Shown: positions 19,019-28,236 of the stretch, in pieces
Layout of the letters: each line of letters starts with the position of its first letter
Numbering within the stretch: the first letter of the stretch is position 1
From: Kiritimatiellia bacterium
Lineage (GTDB): Bacteria; Verrucomicrobiota; Kiritimatiellia; RFP12; UBA1067
Direction of reading: 5' to 3'
Assembly: GCA_017406465.1 (NCBI GenBank)
Contig: JAFQYM010000061.1
Span: 1 to 64,000, forward strand
DNA: 64,000 nucleotides
Notes under the pieces: generated by a model
What the model saw: only the letters and a program-made list of their open reading frames with translations
Databases searched by the model: none
Told to the model about the DNA's origin: nothing
Program-made: the position numbers and the translations under genes

Positions 19019-20131
19019 GTGAAACATCCATGCTGCGTTTTCGGACTGATGTTGTCGGCCTTGCTCCAGATATCCTCGACCTTAGCGCTGGAGCTTGTAT
19101 CGCCGAAGGAAGGGGAGGAATTCTGCGCCTTGAAGCCGGAGCATCTCGCGTTTCTTGAACTCGATGCCGAAGGCCGCCGCTCGAAGCTCAAAGACTGGAC
19201 GTGGCGCGAGCGCATCCAAAAGAAAGACATCGCCAGCACGCCTCTTCCTCTAAAACTCGCATGGCGCGGCGGGAATGGCCCCTACGAGGTAAAGGTAACG
19301 CTGGACGGCAAAACCGTGTTCGCAACAAATCTGACGGCTACGACCGTCAATGTGTGGAACCTCGAGATCGCGCGCGAATACGCATGGACCGTATGCGCCG
19401 GCGGAGAGTGCGCGCGCGGGCACTTCAGAACGCGCGACATGGCGCCGCGCCTCATGTACGTGCCGAACGTCCCCAACATCCGCGACCTCGGAGGGCGCAT
19501 CGGCCTCGGCGGACGACGCGTCAGGCAGGGACTCGCGTACCGCTCGGCGGGACTGAACGGCAACGCGTCCACCAGCCGCGACAAACCCGAAAGCGAGTGG
19601 CGCCCCGGCAGAAGCCGGATGACGCCCGAGGGCCTGCACATCGCCAACGACATCCTCGGCTGGAAAAGCGACATAGATCTCCGCCGGGACTTCGAGTGCT
19701 GGGGCATGACATGCTCGCCGGCGGGCGCGGGCGTGAAGTGGTGGCACTACCCGTCCAGGGCATATGCGGCCATGGCAACGCCTGAGGGCAGGGAGGCGTT
19801 CGCCAATGTCTTCAAAGTCTTCCTCGACGAAAAGAACTACCCGGTCGTTTTCCACTGCATCGGCGGCGCAGACCGCACCGGCGCGGTGGCGTTCATATTA
19901 AACGCGCTTCTCGGCGTATGCGACGACGAACTCGACAAGGACTGGGAATTCACGGTGTTCGCCAACAAAGACAAAAACTTCGGACACGAGAAGTGCTTCG
20001 ACAAGCTGCGCAGGATGTTCGATGGCTATCCGGGCGCGACGACACGCGAGAAGGCGGAAGCATACGTGAAGGAGCTCGGCTTCACCGACGCCGACATCGC
20101 CCGGTTCCGCGGCATCATGCTCGGGAAATAG
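19019..20131 (+). CDS. Secreted tyrosine-phosphatase-like protein (Y_phosphatase3 type)
   Basis: A protein of about 370 residues. GTG at 19019 is preferred over ATG 18980 because AAAGGA stands 9 nt before it and a signal peptide follows (VFGLMLSALLQISSTLALE). An N-terminal beta-rich domain precedes the phosphatase domain, which starts at VPNIRDLGG and carries HCIGGADRTGA with the CX5R signature (Cys280 counted from the GTG). This family dephosphorylates tyrosine or lipid phosphates. Export makes a role in host or envelope phosphate removal possible. It lies 10 nt before a XylR-type regulator gene, which is unusual for a phosphatase and suggests co-regulation with sugar supply. Confidence 0.82.
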   Translation: MKHPCCVFGLMLSALLQISSTLALELVSPKEGEEFCALKPEHLAFLELDAEGRRSKLKDWTWRERIQKKDIASTPLPLKLAWRGGNGPYEVKVTLDGKTVFATNLTATTVNVWNLEIAREYAWTVCAGGECARGHFRTRDMAPRLMYVPNVPNIRDLGGRIGLGGRRVRQGLAYRSAGLNGNASTSRDKPESEWRPGRSRMTPEGLHIANDILGWKSDIDLRRDFECWGMTCSPAGAGVKWWHYPSRAYAAMATPEGREAFANVFKVFLDEKNYPVVFHCIGGADRTGAVAFILNALLGVCDDELDKDWEFTVFANKDKNFGHEKCFDKLRRMFDGYPGATTREKAEAYVKELGFTDADIARFRGIMLGK

Positions 20132-20141
20132 GCGGCGTTCA

Positions 20142-21323
20142 TTGCTGAAACACGCGACAAAGATGGATACCATACTCTTCTTCATTTCTTCAACACGTCA
20201 CACCTGCGGCAACCGGCTCGAGGGGATATACCGCTACGCGCGCGAGCGCGACTGGCACGTGCAGGTGGTCGAACGCGCGTTCCACAAAGTGAACGTCAGC
20301 CGCCAGCTGGACTTCTGGAAGCCGGTCGGCGTCATCGCGGAATGCGGAAGCGGTGCGAGCGAACTGAATGCAAAGGCGTTCGGCGACATTCCCACCGTCT
20401 ATTTCGACGCCGACCGCGCTATCCACGGGGCGGGCTGCTACGTGGCGCTCGATTCTGCGAAGGTGGGGGAAATCGCCGCCGGACATCTGCTCGCGCTCGA
20501 CCTGCCGCACTACGCGTTCGCCGCTTTCCGGCTGCCGATGTTCTGGGCGCGCGAGCGGTGCGAGGCGTTCGTCAAGGCCGTGCAGCGCTCGCGCAGATGC
20601 GGTGTCTCCGTGTTCGACCCTGGGTGCGAACAGGCGCCGGACGTCCGTCAGAATGCGCTGGAGGAATGGGTGCGGAGCCTGCCGCGCCCGTGCGGCGTGT
20701 TCGCCGCGAACGACTACGTGGGCGAGGAAATCGTCAACATCTGCGCGCGGACCGGGATCTCGGTGCCCGGCGACATTGCCGTCCTCGGGGTTGACGACGA
20801 CGAGCAGATATGCGAGAACACCATGCCGACTTTGTCGTCCATATTGCCGGACTTCGCGCATGGCGGCTATCTGGCGGCCGAAATGCTCGGACGCCTGATC
20901 GACGGAGACGGGCCACGCAGGGCGTTTCTGCGCTACGAACCGGGAACGATCGTCGTGCGGCAGTCCACGCGCCGCTTCGCATTCAGCCGCGAACGGATCG
21001 CCGAAGCGGTCGAGATGATACGCCGGCGGGCCTGCGAAGGGATTTCCGTAGAAGACGTCGCGTCGTACATCGGCATCCCGCGCCGCACGGCGGAAATGCA
21101 CTTCCGCGCGGCAACAGGGCGGAGCATCCACGAGGAAATCGACGAAGTGCGATTTACAAAAGTTCTCGCGCTCCTTAAGAATCCGCGCCAGGCGCTCGAC
21201 GCAATCCCGGATCTTTGCGGATTCTCGACTTGCGGTGCGCTCCGCAAGGCGTTTAAGCTCCGCACTGGTCTTTCCATGCGGGAATGGCGCGTAAGGAATG
21301 TTCCGGCGCTTGCGCAAAAGTAG
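20142..21323 (+). CDS. XylR-type transcriptional regulator, second copy
   Basis: A 393-residue regulator (TTG at 20142; ATG at 20163 is an alternative start seven residues in). Sensor domain: ILFFISSTRHTCGNRLEGIY, GVFAANDYVGEEIVNICART, DIAVLGVDDDEQICEN. AraC helix-turn-helix at the C-terminus: EGISVEDVASYIGIPRRTAE, CGFSTCGALRKAFKLRTGLS, MREWR. It has the same domain order and length as the regulator at 10793 but differs widely in sequence, so it probably senses another ligand. It follows the tyrosine phosphatase by 10 nt. Likely targets are the neighbouring secreted-protein genes. Confidence 0.9.
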   Translation: MLKHATKMDTILFFISSTRHTCGNRLEGIYRYARERDWHVQVVERAFHKVNVSRQLDFWKPVGVIAECGSGASELNAKAFGDIPTVYFDADRAIHGAGCYVALDSAKVGEIAAGHLLALDLPHYAFAAFRLPMFWARERCEAFVKAVQRSRRCGVSVFDPGCEQAPDVRQNALEEWVRSLPRPCGVFAANDYVGEEIVNICARTGISVPGDIAVLGVDDDEQICENTMPTLSSILPDFAHGGYLAAEMLGRLIDGDGPRRAFLRYEPGTIVVRQSTRRFAFSRERIAEAVEMIRRRACEGISVEDVASYIGIPRRTAEMHFRAATGRSIHEEIDEVRFTKVLALLKNPRQALDAIPDLCGFSTCGALRKAFKLRTGLSMREWRVRNVPALAQK

Positions 21324-21340
21324 CGTTTTTCTTTTTCGAT

Positions 21341-21370
21341 TTTAGCCCCCGCGTCGTTTTCAATTATGAT
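21341..21370 (+). promoter_or_regulatory. Possible promoter before the LamG-like gene
   Basis: TATGAT (21365-21370) with a weak TTTAGC 18 nt upstream precedes the ATG at 21438. The leader contains AAAGGAAAGGAGAAG and a two-codon reading frame ATGCTATGA that overlaps the true start. The -35 is poor. Confidence 0.35.
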
Positions 21371-21437
21371 AGAATATAGCCAGATATGAAAACTACTGTC
21401 GGCGATAAAGTCGGCAAAGGAAAGGAGAAGAAATGCT

Positions 21438-23339
21438 ATGAGACAAATTACGCTCAAGAAACCGGTGGCTTCCGTATCTTCTCTCGGAGGTAGCGCCCGT
21501 GTGGTTTTTGCGGCGACATTTGCCTGCTTCATGTCCGCAGCTTCCCTGTCGGCGCAGGGGTCAACAAACGTCTTCAACGACGCCGTGTTCTGGTTCCGCG
21601 GCGGCAAGGACCTCAATGGCGACGGCTACATGCAGCAAGGCGAGTTCTTCGACGACCTCCATGCAAACGATGCCAATCACAACAACCACAAGATGGGTGT
21701 ACTACCATACACCAGCTCGGCACTCGCTGCCGGATTCAAAGCCAATGCCGTATTCCGTAATGAGACTGTTGTTTTCCCGGCGTTGGGATCGCAGATTGCG
21801 AAAAGCATTCCAGTCTTGCATTTTTCTGACACTGTAATCCCGTACAGTGGAAAGAACTATCATTGGCCACAATTTGTAAAGCCTCACAGCGTTTTTTCCA
21901 GCAACAACATATCCAATGAATATACCATTGTCGGCAGAATAAAACTGGACGATGATAACTATGCCCGTACGCAGTGTGTTTTTAAAGTTGGCTACGATGC
22001 ATCTACAAGTCAGGGCATGTGGCTTGGATTTTCGGAACTCGATAAAACAGCAAAGACAAAGTACATAACTGGACGATGCACGCCCGGCAGCGGCAGCAAT
22101 GATGCCCAATTCGATTTCACCGACATTCGGATTCCTACTAACACATGGTTCGACATTGCGGTTGTGGTCGGCAATGGCAAGTTGCGAGTGGGAATATCCG
22201 TCCCCAAGACCTACGGAGACAACCCCACTATCATTTTTGCCGCAACAAACATGTGGACGGGGAACTGTCAGTTGCTCGGAGCGGAAAGTTGCTATAGACT
22301 GTTTAGTTTGACAGGTCAGGAATCTCAGCAATCTTCTGTCGCGTCAATTGATATGACCTTTTTCATCGGCAGCGTCCAGCAGATGGCGATATGGGGTCGG
22401 GCGTTGAGCGATCAAGAAGTGATGGCGGCGTTCGGCATGCCTCGTCCAGCGATTTTCAGGACTGGTTTAGACAACGGAAGTTCGAACGAATTCAGCGGTA
22501 CGAGATCGGGTTCGACGCAGATGATCGACGGGCTTGGCTCTTGGCAGAACGTTGCCAACACGATGCGGGCCGGCGACACTTGGACGGTCAACTTTACCGC
22601 CTTGCGCGACGAAGCCGGGCTTGCGCAGATATTCTCCATCAAATCGCTTGGTGGTTCGAATGCCGCTCAAATCGAGCCCATGCTGTCCAACGCTTCTCAC
22701 AACATTTCTCTCGGAGTACGACGTGTCGCGGCAAATGGTCGCACGTTTTGGCCGGTGCCAGCAGACATTATCACCGAGGGCGCGAATGCGCTCATCATCA
22801 AGCGCATGGATGGCGAAGCGGGCGATTTTCTTGTGGATGCTATGGAACTTGGCGGGTCTCTCGGCGTAGGAATTGAGACAGGAAGCATCACGGATGACCA
22901 ACGAGTCTCCCCGGAACGTATGAAAACGGGCGTTCCGTCTGCAGCAGATCCGAACACGCAGCATTGGCCCCAGGGACTTTTACCCAGTAGTGGCATTACA
23001 AATCTTCATTTCCGCGTTTGGATGGATCCGGATGTGGTGGACAAGGTAACCTCTCGATTCTGGACGCATACGAGACGTAAAGAAGCCACACAGGGCACAG
23101 AGACTTTCACTCTTTTTGTGAACGGGGAGCCGAAAACTAACTCGCTTTCAAGCGCAAGTTGGGAGGAGACTGAGTTGACATTCCAGCCTGGAGGCCTGAA
23201 TGGTGGGTGGAACGATTTTGAGTTCATATCCCCCAGTTACCCCACTTGCTACTGGGAATTTGGCTACTACCGTTTTGAGACGGTTCTGCCCAAGGGCTTC
23301 AGCATACCGCCGCCTGGAATGACGATCGTTATCAAGTAA
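21438..23339 (+). CDS. Secreted LamG/concanavalin-like lectin-domain protein
   Basis: A 633-residue exported protein with signal peptide VVFAATFACFMSAASLSAQG. The first half (about residues 35-340) has the pattern of LamG/jelly-roll lectin domains: NEYTIVGRIKLDDDNYART, WFDIAVVVGNGKLRVGI, FIGSVQQMAIWGRALSDQEV. The second half has further beta-sandwich domains, perhaps carbohydrate-binding (FSIKSLGGSN, RMDGEAGDFLVDAMELGG). It ends PPPGMTIVIK. It starts a two-gene unit with the large glycosidase 6 nt downstream, so it may bind the same glycan. No enzymatic motif seen. Confidence 0.7.
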   Translation: MRQITLKKPVASVSSLGGSARVVFAATFACFMSAASLSAQGSTNVFNDAVFWFRGGKDLNGDGYMQQGEFFDDLHANDANHNNHKMGVLPYTSSALAAGFKANAVFRNETVVFPALGSQIAKSIPVLHFSDTVIPYSGKNYHWPQFVKPHSVFSSNNISNEYTIVGRIKLDDDNYARTQCVFKVGYDASTSQGMWLGFSELDKTAKTKYITGRCTPGSGSNDAQFDFTDIRIPTNTWFDIAVVVGNGKLRVGISVPKTYGDNPTIIFAATNMWTGNCQLLGAESCYRLFSLTGQESQQSSVASIDMTFFIGSVQQMAIWGRALSDQEVMAAFGMPRPAIFRTGLDNGSSNEFSGTRSGSTQMIDGLGSWQNVANTMRAGDTWTVNFTALRDEAGLAQIFSIKSLGGSNAAQIEPMLSNASHNISLGVRRVAANGRTFWPVPADIITEGANALIIKRMDGEAGDFLVDAMELGGSLGVGIETGSITDDQRVSPERMKTGVPSAADPNTQHWPQGLLPSSGITNLHFRVWMDPDVVDKVTSRFWTHTRRKEATQGTETFTLFVNGEPKTNSLSSASWEETELTFQPGGLNGGWNDFEFISPSYPTCYWEFGYYRFETVLPKGFSIPPPGMTIVIK

Positions 23340-23345
23340 CGCATC

Positions 23346-26300
23346 ATGACCCGTCTTATAGCCGCAGTTTTCGCGCTGGCCGCGTCCTGCGGCACTGTCA
23401 CCGCGGGGATTTCCTCGAAGGCCGAGGCGTTGCGCGTCGAGGCGGAGACGGGGAATCCGCTGCATATCGTTCGGGAAGGGCAGAGCGAAAGCCCTGTGCT
23501 CGCAATACACAACGCTGCACAGGAAAGAATCGCCGCGCATGGAACGCTGAGGGTGGAAGGGTTCGGCGGCGACGTATTCAATCTACCGGTGGACGTCGCA
23601 ATCAACGCCGGCGAGACTGTCAATATCCCTGTGCAAGCAGCCACCGCCAAAGGCGTGTGGAAAATACGCGGCGAACTTGCCGCGGACGACGGAAGCGTCG
23701 CGTCCGTCGATACGCGCTTCGCCGTCATGGACTTTCACGCTGTCACGCCGAAACAGCCGCGCGGGACTTTCCGCCTCGGCGTTCACTGGCACTTTCCGCG
23801 GTTCACTGACGGCGACCGCAACCTCGCCGCGTCTGCCATGGTCGCCTGCGGCGCGAAACTCACGCGCGCGGACTTCGCGAACATGGCGAGCATCCAGCCC
23901 ACTGGCCCTAATAGCTGGGAGTTCGCTCGCACGGACGAGCTTTTAAATGAGCTCGAGAATAACGGTATCGCACTTGACGCGATAATCTTCAAGGTGCCGC
24001 GATGGGCGGCGACACTGCCGCCAGACACGAACTCCGTCTGGAGCGCCCGCGCCGTGCGGCCTCCTGTCGCCGGGACCTTCGGCGCGTTCTGCGAACGTCT
24101 CGCCGCGCGGTACGGCGAACGCATCGACTACTACGAAATCGGCAACGAGTGGGACCTCCGTTTTGCAGGCACTTACGACGAGGCCGTGGCTGTGCAACGT
24201 GAGGCATACGTCGGGCTAAAGAAGGGTTGTCACGACGTGTGTGTAATACCAAACGGCTGGGCGGCGGCAGGAGACATCCCGCGCGCGGACGGAAAAGGCC
24301 GCACGATGATACACGAGTATTTCCTGAAAAACGCAAGGGACTATTTTGATGTCGATACGATCCACTGCCATGGCTCGTTCGCGAAGTACATGAACTCGAT
24401 TTCACGGAAATTTTTCCCTCTCCGCGAACGCACCGGTGTGGCCGACAAGCCCTGGTTCTCGAACGAGTCCGCCCTTACGAGTGCGAAGGGCGAACGCGAC
24501 GCCGCCATAGCCGTGTGGAAGAAGATTCTCTGGGCTTGGGCGCACGGAAGCGTCGACTACATCTGGTACAATTTGCGCGCGACAGGGTGGGATCCTAGAA
24601 ACGCGGAGCATGGCTACGGCCTTCTCACGGCGGACTTCTTCCCGCGCGATTCATACGTCGCCTTCGCCGCGCTGTCTTCGACTTTCGGAGGAGGCGAATT
24701 CCGCCGCGCGATTCTCGATACCGATTCCCGCTTCGTGTACGAATTCAGGAAAGGCGAAAATCTTGTTCTTGCGGCATGGGGCGAATCGGCGCAAGACCGC
24801 GCCGCAATCCCGGTGGAAACCGACGCAAAACGCGCCTGGTGCGTCGATCTCATGGGCAACAAAACGGAAGTGCCTCTAAAAGACGGGCGGACTATGCTAG
24901 CGATCGCGTTCGAACCTTCGGCGCTTGTGCTTGAAGGCGCCGCGTTCGCGTCCGTCGACATTGGGGGGCTTTGTGCAGAAGGCTCGAACGCCGAAGAGTG
25001 CGCTATCGTAATCCCGCCTGATGACCCGGGACGCGCCCCGGACTTCGTTCTCGAAAAGCCGCGACAGGTATATGACTTCTTCGAAGGGAATCCTGCGGAG
25101 AGGAATCGGCTTTGGAAAGGTCCGAAGGACTGTTCGGCGAAAGTCTGGCTGTCCAGGGACGGTCGCGGACTGCGCATCCGCGTCGATGTGGAGGACGACG
25201 AACATCGCGATCCGCCGCCCGGAGCGGCACGGAACGAAGGCGACAGCGTCGAGGTGGCCATTGCGGACAGAAACGGCGACGGGCTGCGTCAGTTCAGCTT
25301 TGCGCATACGGAACGCACCGGTACGCTCACGCGCTATGACGCAATTGTTCCGTATGACGCCGCATCCGGGTTCACCGCGAAAACGCTTGAAGACGGAATC
25401 CTCTTCAACATGATAGTCAACGACAGCGACAGCGACAGACGCGAGGCCGCGATCGGCATTGCGGCGGATGCCTTTCTCACAGGAAGCTCCGCGACGGTTC
25501 CGCTGATACGCTTTGCAAAGACCGCCGCCCGTCTCGAGATAGACTTCGATTCCGAACGCGGGGCGATAAAGCCGCTCCACGGGGTGAACAACGCGCCCGT
25601 CCGAGTGAACGGAAAGCAGGGCCAGGATGAATTCAAATCCGCCGGCATACCGTTCGTGCGCACTCACGACACCGCATACTCCTTCGGCGGCACGCACTAC
25701 GTCGACATCCCGAACGTGTTTCCCGACTTCGACGCAGACGAGACGGATCCCGCGAACTACGACTTCGCCTACACCGACGCGTACCTGAAACCGATCGTCG
25801 CGGCAGGCTGCAAGCTCTTCTATCGCCTCGGCGTCACGATCGAGAACAACTGGAGGGTCAAGGCATACAACATCTATCCGCCGAAGGACTACGCCAAGTG
25901 GGCGCGTATATGCGAACACGTCGTGCGCCACTACAACGAAGGCTGGGCGGACGGATTCCGCTGGAACATCGAATACTGGGAGATATGGAACGAGCCGGAG
26001 AATCCGGCGATGTGGCAGGGGACGAAGGAGCAGTTCTTCGAACTCTACCGCGTGGCGGCGAACCACCTCAAGGCGACGTTCCCGCAGATAAAGGTCGGCG
26101 GCTACGCGGGGTGCGGATTCTACACGGTCGACGACGCCAAGAGGCGCGAGGAGAGCGCGTTCTACAGGAGCTTCGTCACATGGTTCGAGGATTTCTGCCG
26201 CTACGTGAACGCTCCCGATACAAAAGCGCCGCTCGATTTCTTCTCGTGGCACCTCTACGTTTCGCAGGACTGGCCGGTGGATCGGATCGCGACGCATGCG

Positions 26301-26948
26301 GACTACGTGCGCAAAACGCTCGACGCGGCGGGGCTCGAGAAAACCGAAAGCATCTTCAACGAATGGAACGTGTTCCGAGGCGACAGGAAGGATCAGCTCG
26401 AGAAGTTCGAGAATTGCAAGACGCATGTGGGCGCGGCGAACACGGCGGCGGCTTTCTGCGTGATGCAGAACACGTCTATTGACAAGGCAATGTACTACGA
26501 CGCCTGCCCGACGCGCGTCTATTGCGGACTCTTCACGTTCCCGGGGCATCGCACCACTCCGTGCTACGAGGCGTTCCGCGCATGGAACGAACTCGCCAAG
26601 CTCGGCACGGCGGTCGAAACAAAGTGCGACGCCGACGGACTCTATGCCGCAGCCGCGAAGAAGGACGGATGCCGCGCGTTCATCGTGTCCAACGTCGGAA
26701 ACGAGGAAATGTCGATAACGCCCAATGTTGGCGGAGGCATGTTCAGGATATACCGCGTCGATGCCGAACATGCGAAGCTTTCGGACTGCGGCGAATGGCG
26801 TACTGGAGTACTTGGCATTCCAGCAAACGGATTCGTGCTTGCCCTCTCTGGATTCTCGCTTGGAGATGCACCGGCAGTAGACCGTGCACCGTCTTTGCCG
26901 GCGAATGGACTTGACGGTGCGCCGCGATCACGCGTCACGGGGCGATAG
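23346..26948 (+). CDS. Two-catalytic-domain secreted glycosidase (GH39-like, CBM9-like, GH39)
   Basis: A 1200-residue exported protein. Signal peptide about residues 1-20. Domain 1 (about 120-500) is a clan GH-A barrel with YYEIGNEWD (acid/base Glu268) and WFSNESAL (nucleophile Glu374). A middle domain (about 560-720) resembles CBM9: SRDGRGLRIRVDVEDDEH, EGDSVEVAIADRNGDG. Domain 2 (about 730-1160) is GH39-like: FKSAGIPFVRTHD, WEIWNEPENP (Glu883) and IFNEWNVF (Glu1006). GH39 includes beta-xylosidase and alpha-L-iduronidase, the latter fitting glycosaminoglycans. Two active barrels in one chain are uncommon. Co-transcribed with the LamG-like gene. Confidence 0.8.
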   Translation: MTRLIAAVFALAASCGTVTAGISSKAEALRVEAETGNPLHIVREGQSESPVLAIHNAAQERIAAHGTLRVEGFGGDVFNLPVDVAINAGETVNIPVQAATAKGVWKIRGELAADDGSVASVDTRFAVMDFHAVTPKQPRGTFRLGVHWHFPRFTDGDRNLAASAMVACGAKLTRADFANMASIQPTGPNSWEFARTDELLNELENNGIALDAIIFKVPRWAATLPPDTNSVWSARAVRPPVAGTFGAFCERLAARYGERIDYYEIGNEWDLRFAGTYDEAVAVQREAYVGLKKGCHDVCVIPNGWAAAGDIPRADGKGRTMIHEYFLKNARDYFDVDTIHCHGSFAKYMNSISRKFFPLRERTGVADKPWFSNESALTSAKGERDAAIAVWKKILWAWAHGSVDYIWYNLRATGWDPRNAEHGYGLLTADFFPRDSYVAFAALSSTFGGGEFRRAILDTDSRFVYEFRKGENLVLAAWGESAQDRAAIPVETDAKRAWCVDLMGNKTEVPLKDGRTMLAIAFEPSALVLEGAAFASVDIGGLCAEGSNAEECAIVIPPDDPGRAPDFVLEKPRQVYDFFEGNPAERNRLWKGPKDCSAKVWLSRDGRGLRIRVDVEDDEHRDPPPGAARNEGDSVEVAIADRNGDGLRQFSFAHTERTGTLTRYDAIVPYDAASGFTAKTLEDGILFNMIVNDSDSDRREAAIGIAADAFLTGSSATVPLIRFAKTAARLEIDFDSERGAIKPLHGVNNAPVRVNGKQGQDEFKSAGIPFVRTHDTAYSFGGTHYVDIPNVFPDFDADETDPANYDFAYTDAYLKPIVAAGCKLFYRLGVTIENNWRVKAYNIYPPKDYAKWARICEHVVRHYNEGWADGFRWNIEYWEIWNEPENPAMWQGTKEQFFELYRVAANHLKATFPQIKVGGYAGCGFYTVDDAKRREESAFYRSFVTWFEDFCRYVNAPDTKAPLDFFSWHLYVSQDWPVDRIATHADYVRKTLDAAGLEKTESIFNEWNVFRGDRKDQLEKFENCKTHVGAANTAAAFCVMQNTSIDKAMYYDACPTRVYCGLFTFPGHRTTPCYEAFRAWNELAKLGTAVETKCDADGLYAAAAKKDGCRAFIVSNVGNEEMSITPNVGGGMFRIYRVDAEHAKLSDCGEWRTGVLGIPANGFVLALSGFSLGDAPAVDRAPSLPANGLDGAPRSRVTGR

Positions 26949-26996
26949 CTGCGTGCCGTAAGGTCGCAAGGGTACGCGTGCGCCCGTGCCATATTT

Positions 26997-27005
26997 TGGT
27001 ATAAT
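26997..27005 (+). promoter_or_regulatory. Extended -10 promoter (TGGTATAAT)
   Basis: TGGTATAAT at 26997-27005 stands 22 nt before the ATG of the aminotransferase gene, with AAGGAA as ribosome site in between. No good -35 is visible, which is normal for extended -10 promoters. Confidence 0.65.
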
Positions 27006-27027
27006 ACACGCATAAGGAAAAGTTCAA

Positions 27028-28236
27028 ATGCAGACAGTAACAGATGTATTTCACGCTGCGGCAGAAAAGTCCAGCTTCATACGCAAGATGTTCGAGAAGG
27101 GCATCGAACTGAAACAGCAGTTCGGAGAGGACGCTGTATGCGATTTCTCGCTCGGCAACCCGGACGTGCCGCCGCCCGAGGCCGCACGCGCAGTCCTGCA
27201 CAAGTTGGCAGATGACGCGATACAGCCGCTTGGACTCGGTTACTGCCCGAACGCTGGCATTCCTGCAGTGCGTGACGCAATCGCGAAACATCTATCGAAG
27301 CAGCAAGGGATCGAGTTGAAGGGCGCCGACGTGATGATGACTGTCGGCGCGGCAAGTGCGCTTGTGTGCTTCTTCAGGGCGACAATCGACGAAGGCGACG
27401 AGGTAGTTGTCCCGAACCCGTATTTCGTGGAATACGGCAACTACTGCGGACACTTTGGCGGCGTCCTCAAGCCAGTTCCGACGCATGAGGATTTCTCGCT
27501 TGACGTTCCCGCGATTGCGGCGGCCGTGATGCCGAAGACGCGCGCCATCCTCGTCAACTCGCCAAACAACCCGACTGGCGCAATCTATTCGAAAGACGAA
27601 CTCATTGCGCTCGTCGATGTAGTGGAGCGCGTCAACGCCGAACGTGCCGAGAAGGGCGAGCGGCCTCTCTTCCTTCTTTCCGACGAGCCCTACCGCGCGT
27701 TCGCCTATGACGGTGCGGAAGTTCCCGCGATATTGCCGCTGTCGAAGTTCGCTCTTGTCCTTGGAAGCTTCTCGAAGACGCTATCGATGGCTGGCGAACG
27801 AATCGGATACATCGCCGTCAATCCTGCGCTCTCCGCAGAGGACAATGGCGCGATGATGACGACACTCACGCTTGTAAATCGCACGCTCGGCTACGTCAAC
27901 GCGCCTGTCATCGGCCAGCGCCTTGCCGCGGCGATATGCGACACGACCGTCGATCTCGATATCTACAAGCGCCGCCACGACCTGATGGCGAAGGTACTTA
28001 AGGACGCAGGAATCGAGTTCACGATGCCTCGCGGCGCATTCTACTTCTTCCCGAAGGCCCCCGGAGGCGACGATTCGAAGTTCGTCGACGCGCTTCTCGA
28101 GGAAAAGATACTCGCCGTTCCCGGCTCCGGCTTTGGCCGTGCCGGCTACATCCGTCTTAGCTGCGCGGTCGAGGAAAAGATCATCGCCCGCTCGGCAGAT
28201 GGCTTCAAACGCGCAAAGGAAAGGTGCCTTAAATGA
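27028..28236 (+). CDS. PLP-dependent class I aminotransferase
   Basis: A 402-residue fold-type I aminotransferase. Visible marks: FSLGNPDVPPPEA, GYCPNAGIPAVRDAIAKHL, the NSPNNPTGAIYSKDE segment, LLSDEPYRAF (Asp binding the pyridine N) and SFSKTLSMAGERIGY (Schiff-base Lys). The C-terminal arginine region is LSCAVEEK. It likely transfers the amino group of aspartate or a similar amino acid to 2-oxoglutarate; exact substrate open. The stop overlaps the next start (ATGA), giving a coupled aminotransferase-YdjY-like-rarA unit driven by the extended -10 promoter at 26997. Confidence 0.9.
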   Translation: MQTVTDVFHAAAEKSSFIRKMFEKGIELKQQFGEDAVCDFSLGNPDVPPPEAARAVLHKLADDAIQPLGLGYCPNAGIPAVRDAIAKHLSKQQGIELKGADVMMTVGAASALVCFFRATIDEGDEVVVPNPYFVEYGNYCGHFGGVLKPVPTHEDFSLDVPAIAAAVMPKTRAILVNSPNNPTGAIYSKDELIALVDVVERVNAERAEKGERPLFLLSDEPYRAFAYDGAEVPAILPLSKFALVLGSFSKTLSMAGERIGYIAVNPALSAEDNGAMMTTLTLVNRTLGYVNAPVIGQRLAAAICDTTVDLDIYKRRHDLMAKVLKDAGIEFTMPRGAFYFFPKAPGGDDSKFVDALLEEKILAVPGSGFGRAGYIRLSCAVEEKIIARSADGFKRAKERCLK

